Below are positions 53,852 to 63,436 of a stretch of DNA of 64,000 nt, piece by piece (position 1 is the first letter of the stretch; each line of letters begins with the position of its first letter). A model generated the notes under the pieces. That model saw nothing but the letters and a program-made list of their open reading frames with translations. It did not search any database and was not told where the DNA came from. This DNA is from Methylobacterium sp. AMS5 (lineage in GTDB: Bacteria > Pseudomonadota > Alphaproteobacteria > Rhizobiales > Beijerinckiaceae). The DNA lies in assembly GCF_001542815.1 (NCBI RefSeq), contig NZ_CP006992.1:1216001-1280000 (forward strand). The letters run 5' to 3'. Position numbers and translations under genes: made by a program.

Positions 53852-56356
53852 GTGGCGAGTGTGATACGTGCGCTGCGGTGGCTGGCCTGGATGGGGACGA
53901 CGGTTGCCGGCCTCATCCTGCTGAGCCAACCGGTCGGGACGCAGAACCAGCTCGCCATGAGTCTCGCCGCCATGGCGGCGATGATCGTGCTGTGGCTGTT
54001 CCTCGACGGGCCGCGCACTCGCTTCGTATTCCTGGCGCTCGGGAGCCTCGTGGTGCTCCGCTACATCCTGTGGCGGGTCACCGATACGCTGCCCTCCCCC
54101 GGCGATCCGGTCAGCTTCGGCTTTGGCCTGCTGCTGCTCGTGGGCGAATTGTACTGCGTCTTCATCCTGTTCGTGAGCCTCATCATCAACGCCGACCCGC
54201 TCAAGCGGCCCCCGCCCCCGGCGGCGCGCGCGGCCGAGTTGCCGACGGTCGACGTGTTCGTGCCGAGCTACAACGAGGACGCCGCCATCCTGGCGATGAC
54301 GCTGGCGGCCGCGCGCCAGATGAACTACCCGCCCGACAAGCTTAACGTCTGGCTTCTCGACGACGGCGGCTCGGACCAGAAATGCGCCGACCCCAACCCG
54401 GAGAAGGCCAAGGCCGCCCGCGACCGGCGGCGGGAGCTGACGGTGCTGGCCGAGGAACTCGGCTGCCGCTATCTCACCCGCGCCCGCAACGAGCACGCCA
54501 AGGCGGGCAACCTCAACAACGGGCTCGCCTTCGCCACCGGCGAGATCGTCGTCGTGCTCGATGCCGACCACGTCCCGTTCCGCTCCTTCCTGAGCGAGAC
54601 GGTGGGTTACTTCGCCGAAGACCCGAAGCTCTTCCTCGTCCAGACCCCGCACGCCTTCCTGAACCCGGACCCGATCGAGCGGAACCTGAAGACCTTCGAG
54701 CGGATGCCGTCGGAGAACGAGATGTTCTACGCGGTGACGCAGCGCGGGCTCGACAAGTGGAACGGCTCGTTCTTCTGCGGCTCCGCCGCCCTGCTGCGCC
54801 GCACCGCCCTCGACGAGGCCGGGGGATTCTCCGGCATCACCATCACCGAGGATTGCGAGACCGCCTTCGAGTTGCATTCCCGCGGCTGGACCAGTGCCTA
54901 TGTCGACAAGCCCCTGATCGCCGGCCTCCAGCCGGAGACGCTCTCGGCCTTCATCGGCCAGCGCTCGCGCTGGTGCCAGGGCATGTTCCAGATCCTGCTC
55001 CTGAAGAACCCCGCGCTGCAGAAGGGGCTCAAGCCGATCCAGAAGATCGCCTACCTCTCGAGCATGACGTTCTGGTTCTTCCCCGTGCCGCGGCTGATTT
55101 TCATGTTCGCGCCGCTGCTGCACATTTTCTTCGATCTGAAGATTTTCGTTGCCAGCGTCGATGAATCGATCGCCTATACGGCAACCTACATCGTCATCAA
55201 CCTGATGATGCAGAACTACGTCTACGGCAAGTTCCGCTGGCCCTTCGTCTCGGAGCTCTACGAATACGTTCAAGGCCTCTATCTGTCGAAGGCCATCGTC
55301 TCGGTGATCTGGTCGCCGCGAAAGCCGACCTTCAACGTCACCGACAAGGGGATCAGCCTCGACCACGACCATCTCTCGTCGGCCTCGCTCCCGTTCTTCG
55401 CCGTCTACGGGCTGCTGGCGGCGGGCTGCGCGGTCGCGACGTGGCGCTACCTGTTCGAGCCGGGCGTGACCAACCTGATGCTGGTGGTCGGCCTGTGGAA
55501 CTTCTTCAACCTGCTGACCGCGGGCGCAGCCCTCGGGGTCTGCGCCGAGCGCCGCCAACTGGAGCGGGCTCCTTCGCTGGCCATCAACCGGCGCGGCCAG
55601 ATCACGCTGGGCGGCCGGGCCATCGACGTGTCGATCGAGCGGGTCTCGGCCGAAGCCTGCACGGTGCGCCTGCCCGCCGCCCTGCTGCCGACGGAGGGCG
55701 GACACCGCAAGCTCACGGGGGCGCTCACCGTCATCCCGGTGGCGGGCGCGCGCCCGGCCGGCGCCCTGCCGGTGACCCTGGAGCGGATCGACCGCGCCAA
55801 GGACGAGGCCTTCGCCCGCCTGAGCTTCGGCCGCCTGCGCCCGCAGGACTACGTGGCGCTCGCCGGCCTGATGTACGGCGATGCGGAGGCGATGCGCCGC
55901 TTCCAGATGCGCCGCCGCCGCCACAAGGACATCCTGACCGGCACGCTGCAATTCATCTGGTGGGGCCTTTCCGAGCCGTTCCGCGCCGTGCGCTACGCCT
56001 TCGCCGCCGACGCGCGGCCGGCGGTGGCGCCGGTGATCGACGGCACCTCGCCGATCTACGATGCCCCGGAACAGGCGCCGACCGGGGCGAACCTGCCCGA
56101 GCCGCTGCTTGCGCCAGCGGTGCAGGCCTACGCGTTCCAGGCCGCCCCACAGGCTCCAAGGGAGCCTGTGCCGGCCGAGACGCGAAGCCCAGCCCCGACG
56201 GCTCAGGCCCCGGTGAACGCGCAGCCCGCCCCCTCCTCCAGCCCTTCGGCCAACCCGCCTGCCCGCGCCTCGAACGATTGGGTGCGCATGATGCTCGATT
56301 ACGAGAATGAGCGCGCGCTCGCCGGTCGGACCGGGCGCGGCACGGGCACGGCGTGA
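53852..56356 (+). CDS. bcsA: Cellulose synthase catalytic subunit BcsA
   Basis: The 834-residue protein has N-terminal membrane helices and a family-2 glycosyltransferase domain with DDGGSD (about residue 170), DADHVPF (236), TEDCET (333) and QRSRWCQG (about 370). Further helices and a C-terminal PilZ-like region follow. It polymerises UDP-glucose into beta-1,4-glucan and pushes it across the membrane. PilZ shows RQLER (RxxxR) at about 565 but DVSIER where DxSxxG is usual, so c-di-GMP binding may be altered. GTG 53852 or 53861 are both possible; the latter has better spacing to GAGGCAGG. A disordered Ala/Pro tail ends the protein. Confidence 0.93.
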   Translation: MASVIRALRWLAWMGTTVAGLILLSQPVGTQNQLAMSLAAMAAMIVLWLFLDGPRTRFVFLALGSLVVLRYILWRVTDTLPSPGDPVSFGFGLLLLVGELYCVFILFVSLIINADPLKRPPPPAARAAELPTVDVFVPSYNEDAAILAMTLAAARQMNYPPDKLNVWLLDDGGSDQKCADPNPEKAKAARDRRRELTVLAEELGCRYLTRARNEHAKAGNLNNGLAFATGEIVVVLDADHVPFRSFLSETVGYFAEDPKLFLVQTPHAFLNPDPIERNLKTFERMPSENEMFYAVTQRGLDKWNGSFFCGSAALLRRTALDEAGGFSGITITEDCETAFELHSRGWTSAYVDKPLIAGLQPETLSAFIGQRSRWCQGMFQILLLKNPALQKGLKPIQKIAYLSSMTFWFFPVPRLIFMFAPLLHIFFDLKIFVASVDESIAYTATYIVINLMMQNYVYGKFRWPFVSELYEYVQGLYLSKAIVSVIWSPRKPTFNVTDKGISLDHDHLSSASLPFFAVYGLLAAGCAVATWRYLFEPGVTNLMLVVGLWNFFNLLTAGAALGVCAERRQLERAPSLAINRRGQITLGGRAIDVSIERVSAEACTVRLPAALLPTEGGHRKLTGALTVIPVAGARPAGALPVTLERIDRAKDEAFARLSFGRLRPQDYVALAGLMYGDAEAMRRFQMRRRRHKDILTGTLQFIWWGLSEPFRAVRYAFAADARPAVAPVIDGTSPIYDAPEQAPTGANLPEPLLAPAVQAYAFQAAPQAPREPVPAETRSPAPTAQAPVNAQPAPSSSPSANPPARASNDWVRMMLDYENERALAGRTGRGTGTA

Positions 56357-59001
56357 GCGCGATGACGGTGCAGCCTCTTCCAGGAGCCGGCCTCGGACCC
56401 GCGCGCCGTGCCCCCCGGACGCCGGCCCTGGCCGTCGCGCTCGTCTGCACGCTGCTCATGGGCGGGGCGCCGGCCCGCGCGCAGAGCTTCCTCGGGACCG
56501 GTCCGGCCGAGCGCCTGACGGTGCCGCCGACCGGAGACGCCCTGCGAAAGCAGAGCCCGGCGCCGGCTCAAGCCCCCGCGCGAGGCCCCACCTCGTCCGC
56601 CGCCCCGGCGCCGACGGCGCAAGGCCGCCCGTCGGCCCCCGACAGCGCCGACGGCGGACGCCGCCCGCAGATCCAGGCGACCATCGCCCCGGCCCGCCGC
56701 CTGCCCGCCGGCACCCGCGGCTTCCGCCTCTCGGGCGAGGAGGACGTGCTGCAATATCCGGTCTACCTCACCGAGGGGCAGGCGCGGGGCGCGGCACGGC
56801 TGCGCGTCTCCTACCTCTCGGCGATCTCGGTGGCGCCGGAGGGCTCGGAACTCACCGGCCTCGTCAACGGCACCAAGGTCGGCTGGACCCGGATTCAGGC
56901 CCCCGGCGCCGTCAAGGTCGTGGAATTCGCGATTCCCGACGGCGTCCTCAAGGCCGGCTACAACGCCGTGACCCTGACGGCGAGCCAGCGCCACCGGGTC
57001 GATTGCGCGATCGAGGCGACCTACGAGCTCTGGACCCAGATCGATCCCTCGCGCTCCGGGCTGGTGATCGCGCCGGCCGCCGACCTCGACCTAAAATCGC
57101 TGGCCGCCCTCGAACCCGACGAGAGCGGCGCCCTCCCCATGGGCGTGCTGCTCAACGAGAAGCCGACCCTGCCGCGTCTGGAGCGGATGATCGGCGCCGT
57201 GCAGGCGCTCGCCGTCGTGAGCCGGCTCGCCCGGCCCGCGGTCAGCTTCGGGCCGCCGCTCTCCGGCCGCAGCGGCGTCAACCTGCTCGTGGGGACCGCC
57301 GCCGAGATCCGCGGCACGGACGGCGTCGAGGATCTCGGGCCGATCACCGGGCCGCGGCTCGCCCTCCTGCCGCCGCGGGGCAACCGCGCGCCGACGCTCG
57401 TCGTGACCGGCCTTGGCCCCGACGACGTGCGGGCGGCGACCGCCCAGCTCGCCGCGGCGGGCGATGCCGGCGGCAGCGGGCCGGGCACGGCGCTCGCGCC
57501 CCTGATCCGGGGCTACGAGGTGCAGGGCGGCGAGCGGCTCGAATTGCAGCGCCTCGGCGTCACCAGCCGCGAGTTCAACGGGCGCCTGCTGCGCACCCGG
57601 ATCGAGCTGCGCTTTCCGCCCGATTTCGTGCCCGCCGACTACGGCAAGGCCATGCTGCACCTGGCCGGCGGCTACGCAGCCGGGCTCGATTCGAGCGCCC
57701 AGATCGTCGTCGACATCAACGGCCGCAACGCCGCGAGCGTGCCGCTGCCCTATGCCCGCGGTGAGGTGTTCGACGATCAGGCCATCCCCCTGCCCTTGAG
57801 CCTGTGGCGGCCGGGCCTGAACAGCGTCGAGATCAGCGCGCAGCTTCCGAACGCGGCGGACAAGGTCTGCGACACCCTCTCGCCCGCGGCGCGGCAGCCG
57901 CGCTTCCTCTTTCTCGACCGCACCCGCCTCGAAATCCCGTCCCTGGCCCGGGCGGTGCGCAGCCCCGATCTCGCGGCGGTCAAGGCGGGGGCCGTGCCCT
58001 TCACCGCACCGGGCCAGCGCCCGCGCCTCGTGCTGCCGGTTGCGGACCGCGAGACCGCGGATGCCGCCGCGACGCTGGCCGCACGCCTCGCCATCGCCGC
58101 CAAGCGCGTCATCGATTTCGAACTCGTGCCCGATGCCGGCGGCACCGAGAGCGGCGCCAAGCTCGTGGTGGCGCCCGCCCGCGCCCTCAATCCGGTGACG
58201 ATCCAGTCCGTCGGCCTCGATCCCGAAGAGATCCGCCGCATCTGGGGCGGACGGGCCGAGACCGTGGCGACACCGGGCCAGTTCGGTCCGGAGGGCGTGC
58301 TGACCCTCGACCGGCTGCGTCGCAACCTGCCGATGCGCTGCGCCCTGCCGCCGGCCGCGGTGCCGGTCAGCGTGGCCGCGGCCCCCCCGGCGGCGTCCGC
58401 GACCGCCCCCGCTGCGGCGCCGCCCGCGCCGCGAAGCCCGCTGCGGCCGGCGGCCCCGGAGACCGACGAGGAACTCGTGGCCCGCTGGGACCAGACCCTG
58501 TCGGGCGCGGCCTTCGTGCCCACCGTCCTGCGGGAGGGCTGGACCCGGCTCGCGAACGGGGCACTGCGGCTGCGCAGCGGCGTGACGGGCCTGATCGAGG
58601 CGCCGGCGGCAGACGTGCCGGTCAATCCCCGCGCCTCGCTGATCATCGCCGAGGACAGCGGCGGAACCCGCCTCGGCGAGACCACCGTGCTCGTCACCGC
58701 TCCGAACCCGTCGATGCTCAAGGCCTCGGTGTCCTGCCTCGTCGATCCCGTGGTCTGGACGCGCCTCGTCGGGCGCGCCGCCTTCCTCGATGCCTCGGAC
58801 GGCACCCTCACCACCGTCCAGCCCGATCACGTCGCGCTGATCGAGACCCGCTCGTGGTCGCTCGCCAACTTCCGGCTCGTCTCGGCGGCCTGGCTCTCAC
58901 TCAATCCCGGCTACTATGTCGGCATGACCCTGTTCATGGCTCTGTGCCTCGGCCTCGCCACGACGGGCCTCGTGCGCCAACTCGGTCGAAGGAATTCCTG
59001 A
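56353..59001 (+). CDS. bcsB: Cellulose synthase periplasmic subunit BcsB
   Basis: The 882-residue protein starts in a GTGA overlap with bcsA (GTG 56353; ATG 56362 is an alternative). It has a signal peptide (LAVALVCTLLMGGAPARA), a proline-rich linker, two carbohydrate-binding/flavodoxin-like repeats typical of BcsB (VYLTEGQARGAARLRVSYLS, VLLNEKPTLPRLERM) and a C-terminal membrane anchor (VGMTLFMALCLGLATTGLVRQ). It guides the glucan chain in the periplasm and is required for BcsA activity. A 25-residue Ala/Pro-rich insertion near residue 675 is a local oddity. Confidence 0.92.
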   Translation: MSAMTVQPLPGAGLGPARRAPRTPALAVALVCTLLMGGAPARAQSFLGTGPAERLTVPPTGDALRKQSPAPAQAPARGPTSSAAPAPTAQGRPSAPDSADGGRRPQIQATIAPARRLPAGTRGFRLSGEEDVLQYPVYLTEGQARGAARLRVSYLSAISVAPEGSELTGLVNGTKVGWTRIQAPGAVKVVEFAIPDGVLKAGYNAVTLTASQRHRVDCAIEATYELWTQIDPSRSGLVIAPAADLDLKSLAALEPDESGALPMGVLLNEKPTLPRLERMIGAVQALAVVSRLARPAVSFGPPLSGRSGVNLLVGTAAEIRGTDGVEDLGPITGPRLALLPPRGNRAPTLVVTGLGPDDVRAATAQLAAAGDAGGSGPGTALAPLIRGYEVQGGERLELQRLGVTSREFNGRLLRTRIELRFPPDFVPADYGKAMLHLAGGYAAGLDSSAQIVVDINGRNAASVPLPYARGEVFDDQAIPLPLSLWRPGLNSVEISAQLPNAADKVCDTLSPAARQPRFLFLDRTRLEIPSLARAVRSPDLAAVKAGAVPFTAPGQRPRLVLPVADRETADAAATLAARLAIAAKRVIDFELVPDAGGTESGAKLVVAPARALNPVTIQSVGLDPEEIRRIWGGRAETVATPGQFGPEGVLTLDRLRRNLPMRCALPPAAVPVSVAAAPPAASATAPAAAPPAPRSPLRPAAPETDEELVARWDQTLSGAAFVPTVLREGWTRLANGALRLRSGVTGLIEAPAADVPVNPRASLIIAEDSGGTRLGETTVLVTAPNPSMLKASVSCLVDPVVWTRLVGRAAFLDASDGTLTTVQPDHVALIETRSWSLANFRLVSAAWLSLNPGYYVGMTLFMALCLGLATTGLVRQLGRRNS

Positions 59002-60257
59002 TGCGGCCCCCCCGCACACCGCGCCGCCCCGGCTTCGCCGCCCCGGGTATCATCGGATGGGCAGTTGCCTCGGCGCTCGCCCTCGCGGCGGCCGGATCCG
59101 CCGCCGCACAGACGACGCCACAGCCGGCATCCCCGGAGACGTCGTCCCAGGTGCCCCAGCCGGCGCCCCAGCAGACGGAGGCCACCACGGTGCCGCCCGC
59201 CACGGCCCTGCCGGGCCCGCCGCGCGCCGAGACGTCGGCGCGGACCGATTCCGGGCCGCTGCTCGCCAACACCCTGGGCGACGACGCGGCGTGGCGCGCC
59301 TACCGGTCGCGATTCATTACCGAGCAGGGCCGGATCGTCGATACGGCCAACGGCCTGATCAGCCACAGCGAGGGCCAGGGCTACGGAATGCTGCTCGCGG
59401 TCGCGGCCGGCGACCGGGCCACCTTCGAGCGGATCTGGGGCTGGACCCGCGCCAACCTCATGGTGCGCTCCGACGAGCTGCTGGCATGGCGCTGGGCGCC
59501 CGACCACCGCCCGGCGGTCTCCGACATGAACAACGCCACCGACGGCGACATCCTGGTCGCCTGGGCGCTCACCGAGGCGGCGGAGGCCTGGGGCGAGCCG
59601 TCCTACCGCACCGCCGCGCGCCGCATCGCCGTCGAGTTCGGCCGCAAGACCATCCTGTTCAGGGACCCGCACGGGCCGGTCCTGCTGCCGGCCGTCTCCG
59701 GCTTCTCGGCCCGCGAGCGCTCCGACGGACCGCTCATCAACCTGTCCTACTGGGTCTTCCCCGCCTTCCAGCGGCTGCCGATCGTCGCCCCCGAATACGA
59801 TTGGGCCTCGCTGATCCGCAGCGGCGTCGATTTCCTGCGCCAGTCCCGCTTCGGGCCGAGCAGCCTGCCGACCGAGTGGATCTCGGCCAAGGACAGCTTA
59901 CGCCCCGCCGACGGCTTCCCGCCGCTGTTCTCCTACAACGCGATCCGGGTGCCGCTCTATCTCGCCTGGGCCGGCGTCGGACGGCCGGAGGATTACGCGC
60001 CGTTCAAGACGCTCTGGGGCGGGATCGAGCGCGAGCGCCTGCCGATCGTCGACACCCGCGACGGGCAACCGGTCGAGTGGCTGAGCGAGCCGGGCTATAT
60101 GGCGATCTCCGCGATCACCGCCTGCGCCGCGGACGGAACACCCTTTCCGGAAGCCTTAAGGACGGTGCAGGACAATCAGAACTACTATCCCGCCACCCTC
60201 CAACTCCTCTCGCTGATCGCCGCCCGGATGCGGTATCCGTCATGCGTGAAATCCTGA
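59001..60257 (+). CDS. bcsZ: Periplasmic endoglucanase BcsZ (glycoside hydrolase family 8)
   Basis: The 418-residue protein starts at ATG 59001, overlapping the bcsB stop (TGATG). A signal peptide ends AAQ, followed by a Pro/Gln/Thr linker. The GH8 domain has the general acid in ISHSEGQGYGM and a catalytic Asp in NNATDGDIL; FSYNAIRVPLYLAW is also typical. It trims glucan during synthesis. The family is a standard partner of cellulose synthase. Confidence 0.93.
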   Translation: MRPPRTPRRPGFAAPGIIGWAVASALALAAAGSAAAQTTPQPASPETSSQVPQPAPQQTEATTVPPATALPGPPRAETSARTDSGPLLANTLGDDAAWRAYRSRFITEQGRIVDTANGLISHSEGQGYGMLLAVAAGDRATFERIWGWTRANLMVRSDELLAWRWAPDHRPAVSDMNNATDGDILVAWALTEAAEAWGEPSYRTAARRIAVEFGRKTILFRDPHGPVLLPAVSGFSARERSDGPLINLSYWVFPAFQRLPIVAPEYDWASLIRSGVDFLRQSRFGPSSLPTEWISAKDSLRPADGFPPLFSYNAIRVPLYLAWAGVGRPEDYAPFKTLWGGIERERLPIVDTRDGQPVEWLSEPGYMAISAITACAADGTPFPEALRTVQDNQNYYPATLQLLSLIAARMRYPSCVKS

Positions 60258-62344
60258 CGCGCCCGCGGCGGCCTGCGCCGAAAGGCCCGCCGGCCCGGCG
60301 GAAGAGAATGCGCCGGGGTCAGACGTCCGGGCCGTTCGCGACGGCCGCGCAATCGGGCGCACTCCTCGGCGCGCTCCTGCTCGCCAGTGCGGCGCCCGCG
60401 ATAGCTCAGGGCGGCGCGGCACCGGAATCGTCCACGCGCCTCATCTACGGCGACGGCGCCCGCGCGCCCGCGATCGTGGTCGATCCCGAGACCGGGGTCA
60501 CGCCCGGCATGGTCGATGAGAGCGCGCTTCGATACTACGCCTCGCAGAAGCAGACCGCCCGGATGAAGGCCGAGATTGCGCGGCTGAAGCGGCTCTATCC
60601 CGGCTGGACCGAGCCGGGTGATCTCGACACCCTGCAGCCGAGCCCGCCCGAAGAAGCACCGCTGTGGGATCTGTTCACCGCCGGACGCTTCCAGGATCTG
60701 CGCGCGGCCATCGCCGCGCGCCGCTCGCTCGAGCCGAACTGGCAGCCGTCGGAGGAACTGGCGCGCAAACTGCGCCGGGCGGAGTTCCGCAACAGCATCA
60801 AGACCACCGCGGAGAAGAACGGGACGGGCAAGAACGAACTCGGCAAGAACGCCGACGAGGTGGTCGCCCTCTACCGCGCCGATCCCAGCGCCCTCGACAC
60901 GGCGGACCTCGAATGTCTCTGGATCATCGCCGACGCGCTCGCCACGACGGGGGCGGGCGAGGACGCCTTCGATCTCTACAAGTCGGTCCTCGATGGTCCT
61001 GCCGATGCGGGCGCGCGGCTCGCCACGATCCAGAAGGCGATGAGCCATCTCAAGATGGATCAGGCCGAGCGGCTCATCGCCATGGGGCGCACGATCCAAG
61101 GAGCGAGCCAAGGATCCAATCAGGAGGGCGTGTCGGAATTCGACGCGATCCGCCTCGACATCACCCGCGCCCGCATCGCCGCCTTCCTGCACGACGAGCC
61201 GGCCCAGACGCCGACCCTGGCCGACCTCACCGCCTTCCAGACCTATGCCCGCAAGAGCGGCGACCCGAGCCAGACCGGCCTGCTGGGCTGGTACGCCTAC
61301 AAGCGGCGCCAGTTCCGCGAGGCGCTGGAGTGGTTCAAGCTCGCCATCGGCCGCGGCGGCGACGCCATGGTCGCCCACGGCCTCGCCCATACCCTGCGCG
61401 AGCTGAACATGCTGCGCGAGGCGGAAGAGGTCGCCTATGCCTGGCGCGACCGCTTCGTCGGCAACGAGCTGCTGTTCATCGACGTGCTCGAACGCAAGCT
61501 GACGCTGGCCAACCCGCCCTTCATCGAGCCCGCGCGGATCGAGCGCTACGCCAAGGTCGTGATCGCCTCCGCTTCCGGCGAGGGTGCGCAGGGCTTGGCG
61601 TGGTACGCCTATAATTCCTGCCAGTTCGACACGGCGCTCGAATGGTTCCAGCGCGCCGTCGCCTGGATGCCGAGCGAGACCACGGTGTTCGGCTACGCCC
61701 TGACGCTGCAACGGCTGAAGCGCCAGCGCCCCTATCTCGAAACCGTGAACCGCTATGACGGCCTGTTTCCGAAGGTCGTCGACATGCTGTTCCGTGAGGA
61801 TCCCGGCGGGCCACCGCTGCCCTGCGCCGCGCCGCAGCCGCCTCGGCCGCCCGCGCGGGCGGAGGCGCGGCCCGAGCCGAAACCCGACGCCCCCTCCTAC
61901 GGCCGCGTACCCCGGCCGGATGCGGCCACGATCGGCGCCCAGACCGGTGCGGTGCCGGCGGCGGTCCAGCGCAACGAGTTCCCGCTGAGCGTGCCTCTCG
62001 ACAATCCCCTGCGCTACCCGCCGGCCGCGCTGCAGCGGGTGCTCACCGAACCGGTCGCGCCCGGCAGCGACGCCCGCGAGCCCGTGACCGCGCGGCCCCC
62101 CCTGGTGGCGCGCCGCGTCAACGGGGCCGGGGCGATGCCCTATGAGCGCTACGGCTTTGCCCTGCTGCCGGGCTATAACGGCCTCGACAAGCCGGAGGGT
62201 CTCTCCCCTCCCCCGCCGGGCACGCTCTGGCAGGACCAGCAGGCGGAACGGGGCCGGGCCGCCGCCACGCCGGAGAGCGACCGCTTCTCCGTGCCCTCCC
62301 GCGTCTCGTCGGGCAACGGGCCGAACGGGAAGGGTTTTCCGTGA
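60242..62344 (+). CDS. Cellulose-cluster TPR protein lacking an outer-membrane barrel
   Basis: The 700-residue product overlaps bcsZ by 16 bases and has an N-terminal leader (ATAAQSGALLGALLLASAAPAIAQ). Residues 80-520 are helical TPR-like repeats (TGLLGWYAYKRRQFREALEWFKLAI, GLAWYAYNSCQFDTALEWFQRAVAW). The last 150 residues are Pro-rich and disordered, without beta-barrel strands. BcsC normally joins TPRs to a barrel, so this protein represents only the scaffold half. It may connect synthase to an outer-membrane partner such as BcsS. No family name is certain. Confidence 0.75.
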   Translation: MREILTRPRRPAPKGPPARRKRMRRGQTSGPFATAAQSGALLGALLLASAAPAIAQGGAAPESSTRLIYGDGARAPAIVVDPETGVTPGMVDESALRYYASQKQTARMKAEIARLKRLYPGWTEPGDLDTLQPSPPEEAPLWDLFTAGRFQDLRAAIAARRSLEPNWQPSEELARKLRRAEFRNSIKTTAEKNGTGKNELGKNADEVVALYRADPSALDTADLECLWIIADALATTGAGEDAFDLYKSVLDGPADAGARLATIQKAMSHLKMDQAERLIAMGRTIQGASQGSNQEGVSEFDAIRLDITRARIAAFLHDEPAQTPTLADLTAFQTYARKSGDPSQTGLLGWYAYKRRQFREALEWFKLAIGRGGDAMVAHGLAHTLRELNMLREAEEVAYAWRDRFVGNELLFIDVLERKLTLANPPFIEPARIERYAKVVIASASGEGAQGLAWYAYNSCQFDTALEWFQRAVAWMPSETTVFGYALTLQRLKRQRPYLETVNRYDGLFPKVVDMLFREDPGGPPLPCAAPQPPRPPARAEARPEPKPDAPSYGRVPRPDAATIGAQTGAVPAAVQRNEFPLSVPLDNPLRYPPAALQRVLTEPVAPGSDAREPVTARPPLVARRVNGAGAMPYERYGFALLPGYNGLDKPEGLSPPPPGTLWQDQQAERGRAAATPESDRFSVPSRVSSGNGPNGKGFP

Positions 62345-63336
62345 GATCGCGTCTCTTCGGCCTCCTCGCGGCGGTCCCGGCCCTGCTCCTCGCCGGCCCG
62401 GCTCTGGCGCAGTCCGCGCCGGTCCTGCGCCTGCCCGGCGCCGGTCCGGTCGCGGGCGTCGTCGACACGCGGGTGCGCGACGGGTTCGACCAGCGCATCC
62501 GCTTCGAGGGTGGCGACGGCCGCAACCATGCCGAGGTCGCCCTGCGCAACGAGACCGGCGACCTCCTGCTCGCTTTCCCACCGCGGCTGGCCAAGCCGAG
62601 CCAGTTCGGCATCGACGGCGAGATCGCGGTCCGCTTTCCGGGGCAGGTCCTGCGCGTGGTCGCGCCGCGGCGCAACGGTTACGGCCCGGTCGGCCTCGCG
62701 CTCGGGACCGACTGCCTCTACGCGTGGCAATGGTTCGAGCGGGCGAGCGCGGCCCAGCGCGCCGCGAGCCGCGGCGGCCTGTTCGATACGTCGGTCTCCC
62801 CAACCGCGGGCCGGCGCGCCCTCTCCCTCCGGATCCGGCTATGCCGCACGGCGCAGGCGAGTCTTGACGATCTCGTCGCCGCCGTCGAGCGGATGACCAT
62901 CTCTCTGCCCGGCGAGCCCGGAGCCCGGCCACGCTCCTCCGCCGTCCGGCGCGAAAGGCCCGCCTCCGTGAAACGGCAGGCCGCACGTCCCAAGCCCAGC
63001 GAGCCACCCGCCGAGGCCGCACCGAAGCCGGCACCGGCCGCGCCGCCGCAGGCCGCGCCACTCCGTCCGCCGACGCCAACGGCGCCGGACAGCGGTGGCC
63101 GCCGCTACCTCGCCCCCACGACGCCGCAGGGCGCCGCCCCGACGTCCGAACCGCCGGTCACGAGTCCGGCACCGGGGGGGGCGCAGCGCTACATCACCGA
63201 TGTGCCGAAACCGCCCGAGGGCGCGGGAGGCGGCCTGATGCCGAGCCCGGCTCCGGGCCGCTCGACCGGCGAGAGCCTGTCGCGCGATCTCCCCGCCGAG
63301 GCGTATCGGCCCGCCCCGAACCGCGACGGGCCGTGA
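62341..63336 (+). CDS. bcsN: Probable cellulose biosynthesis protein BcsN
   Basis: The 331-residue product starts at GTG 62341 in a GTGA overlap with the TPR gene. It has a signal peptide (LLAAVPALLLAGPALAQ). The core (LPGAGPVAGVVDTRVRDGFDQ, LRVVAPRRNGYGPVGLALG, CLYAWQWFE) resembles BcsN of rhizobial cellulose clusters, and the last 130 residues are Pro/Ala-rich and disordered. BcsN is a periplasmic or envelope protein of unknown mechanism. The assignment rests on pattern and on operon position. Confidence 0.65.
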   Translation: MRSRLFGLLAAVPALLLAGPALAQSAPVLRLPGAGPVAGVVDTRVRDGFDQRIRFEGGDGRNHAEVALRNETGDLLLAFPPRLAKPSQFGIDGEIAVRFPGQVLRVVAPRRNGYGPVGLALGTDCLYAWQWFERASAAQRAASRGGLFDTSVSPTAGRRALSLRIRLCRTAQASLDDLVAAVERMTISLPGEPGARPRSSAVRRERPASVKRQAARPKPSEPPAEAAPKPAPAAPPQAAPLRPPTPTAPDSGGRRYLAPTTPQGAAPTSEPPVTSPAPGGAQRYITDVPKPPEGAGGGLMPSPAPGRSTGESLSRDLPAEAYRPAPNRDGP

Positions 63337-63436
63337 CGGGCTGACCGAGACGATGGACGCGGGCCGCGCGAGAGACCATCGCCGCCCATGACCGCCGAAC
63401 CCCGCCGCACGGCAAGGGTCCCTTGCCCGCGCGCAC

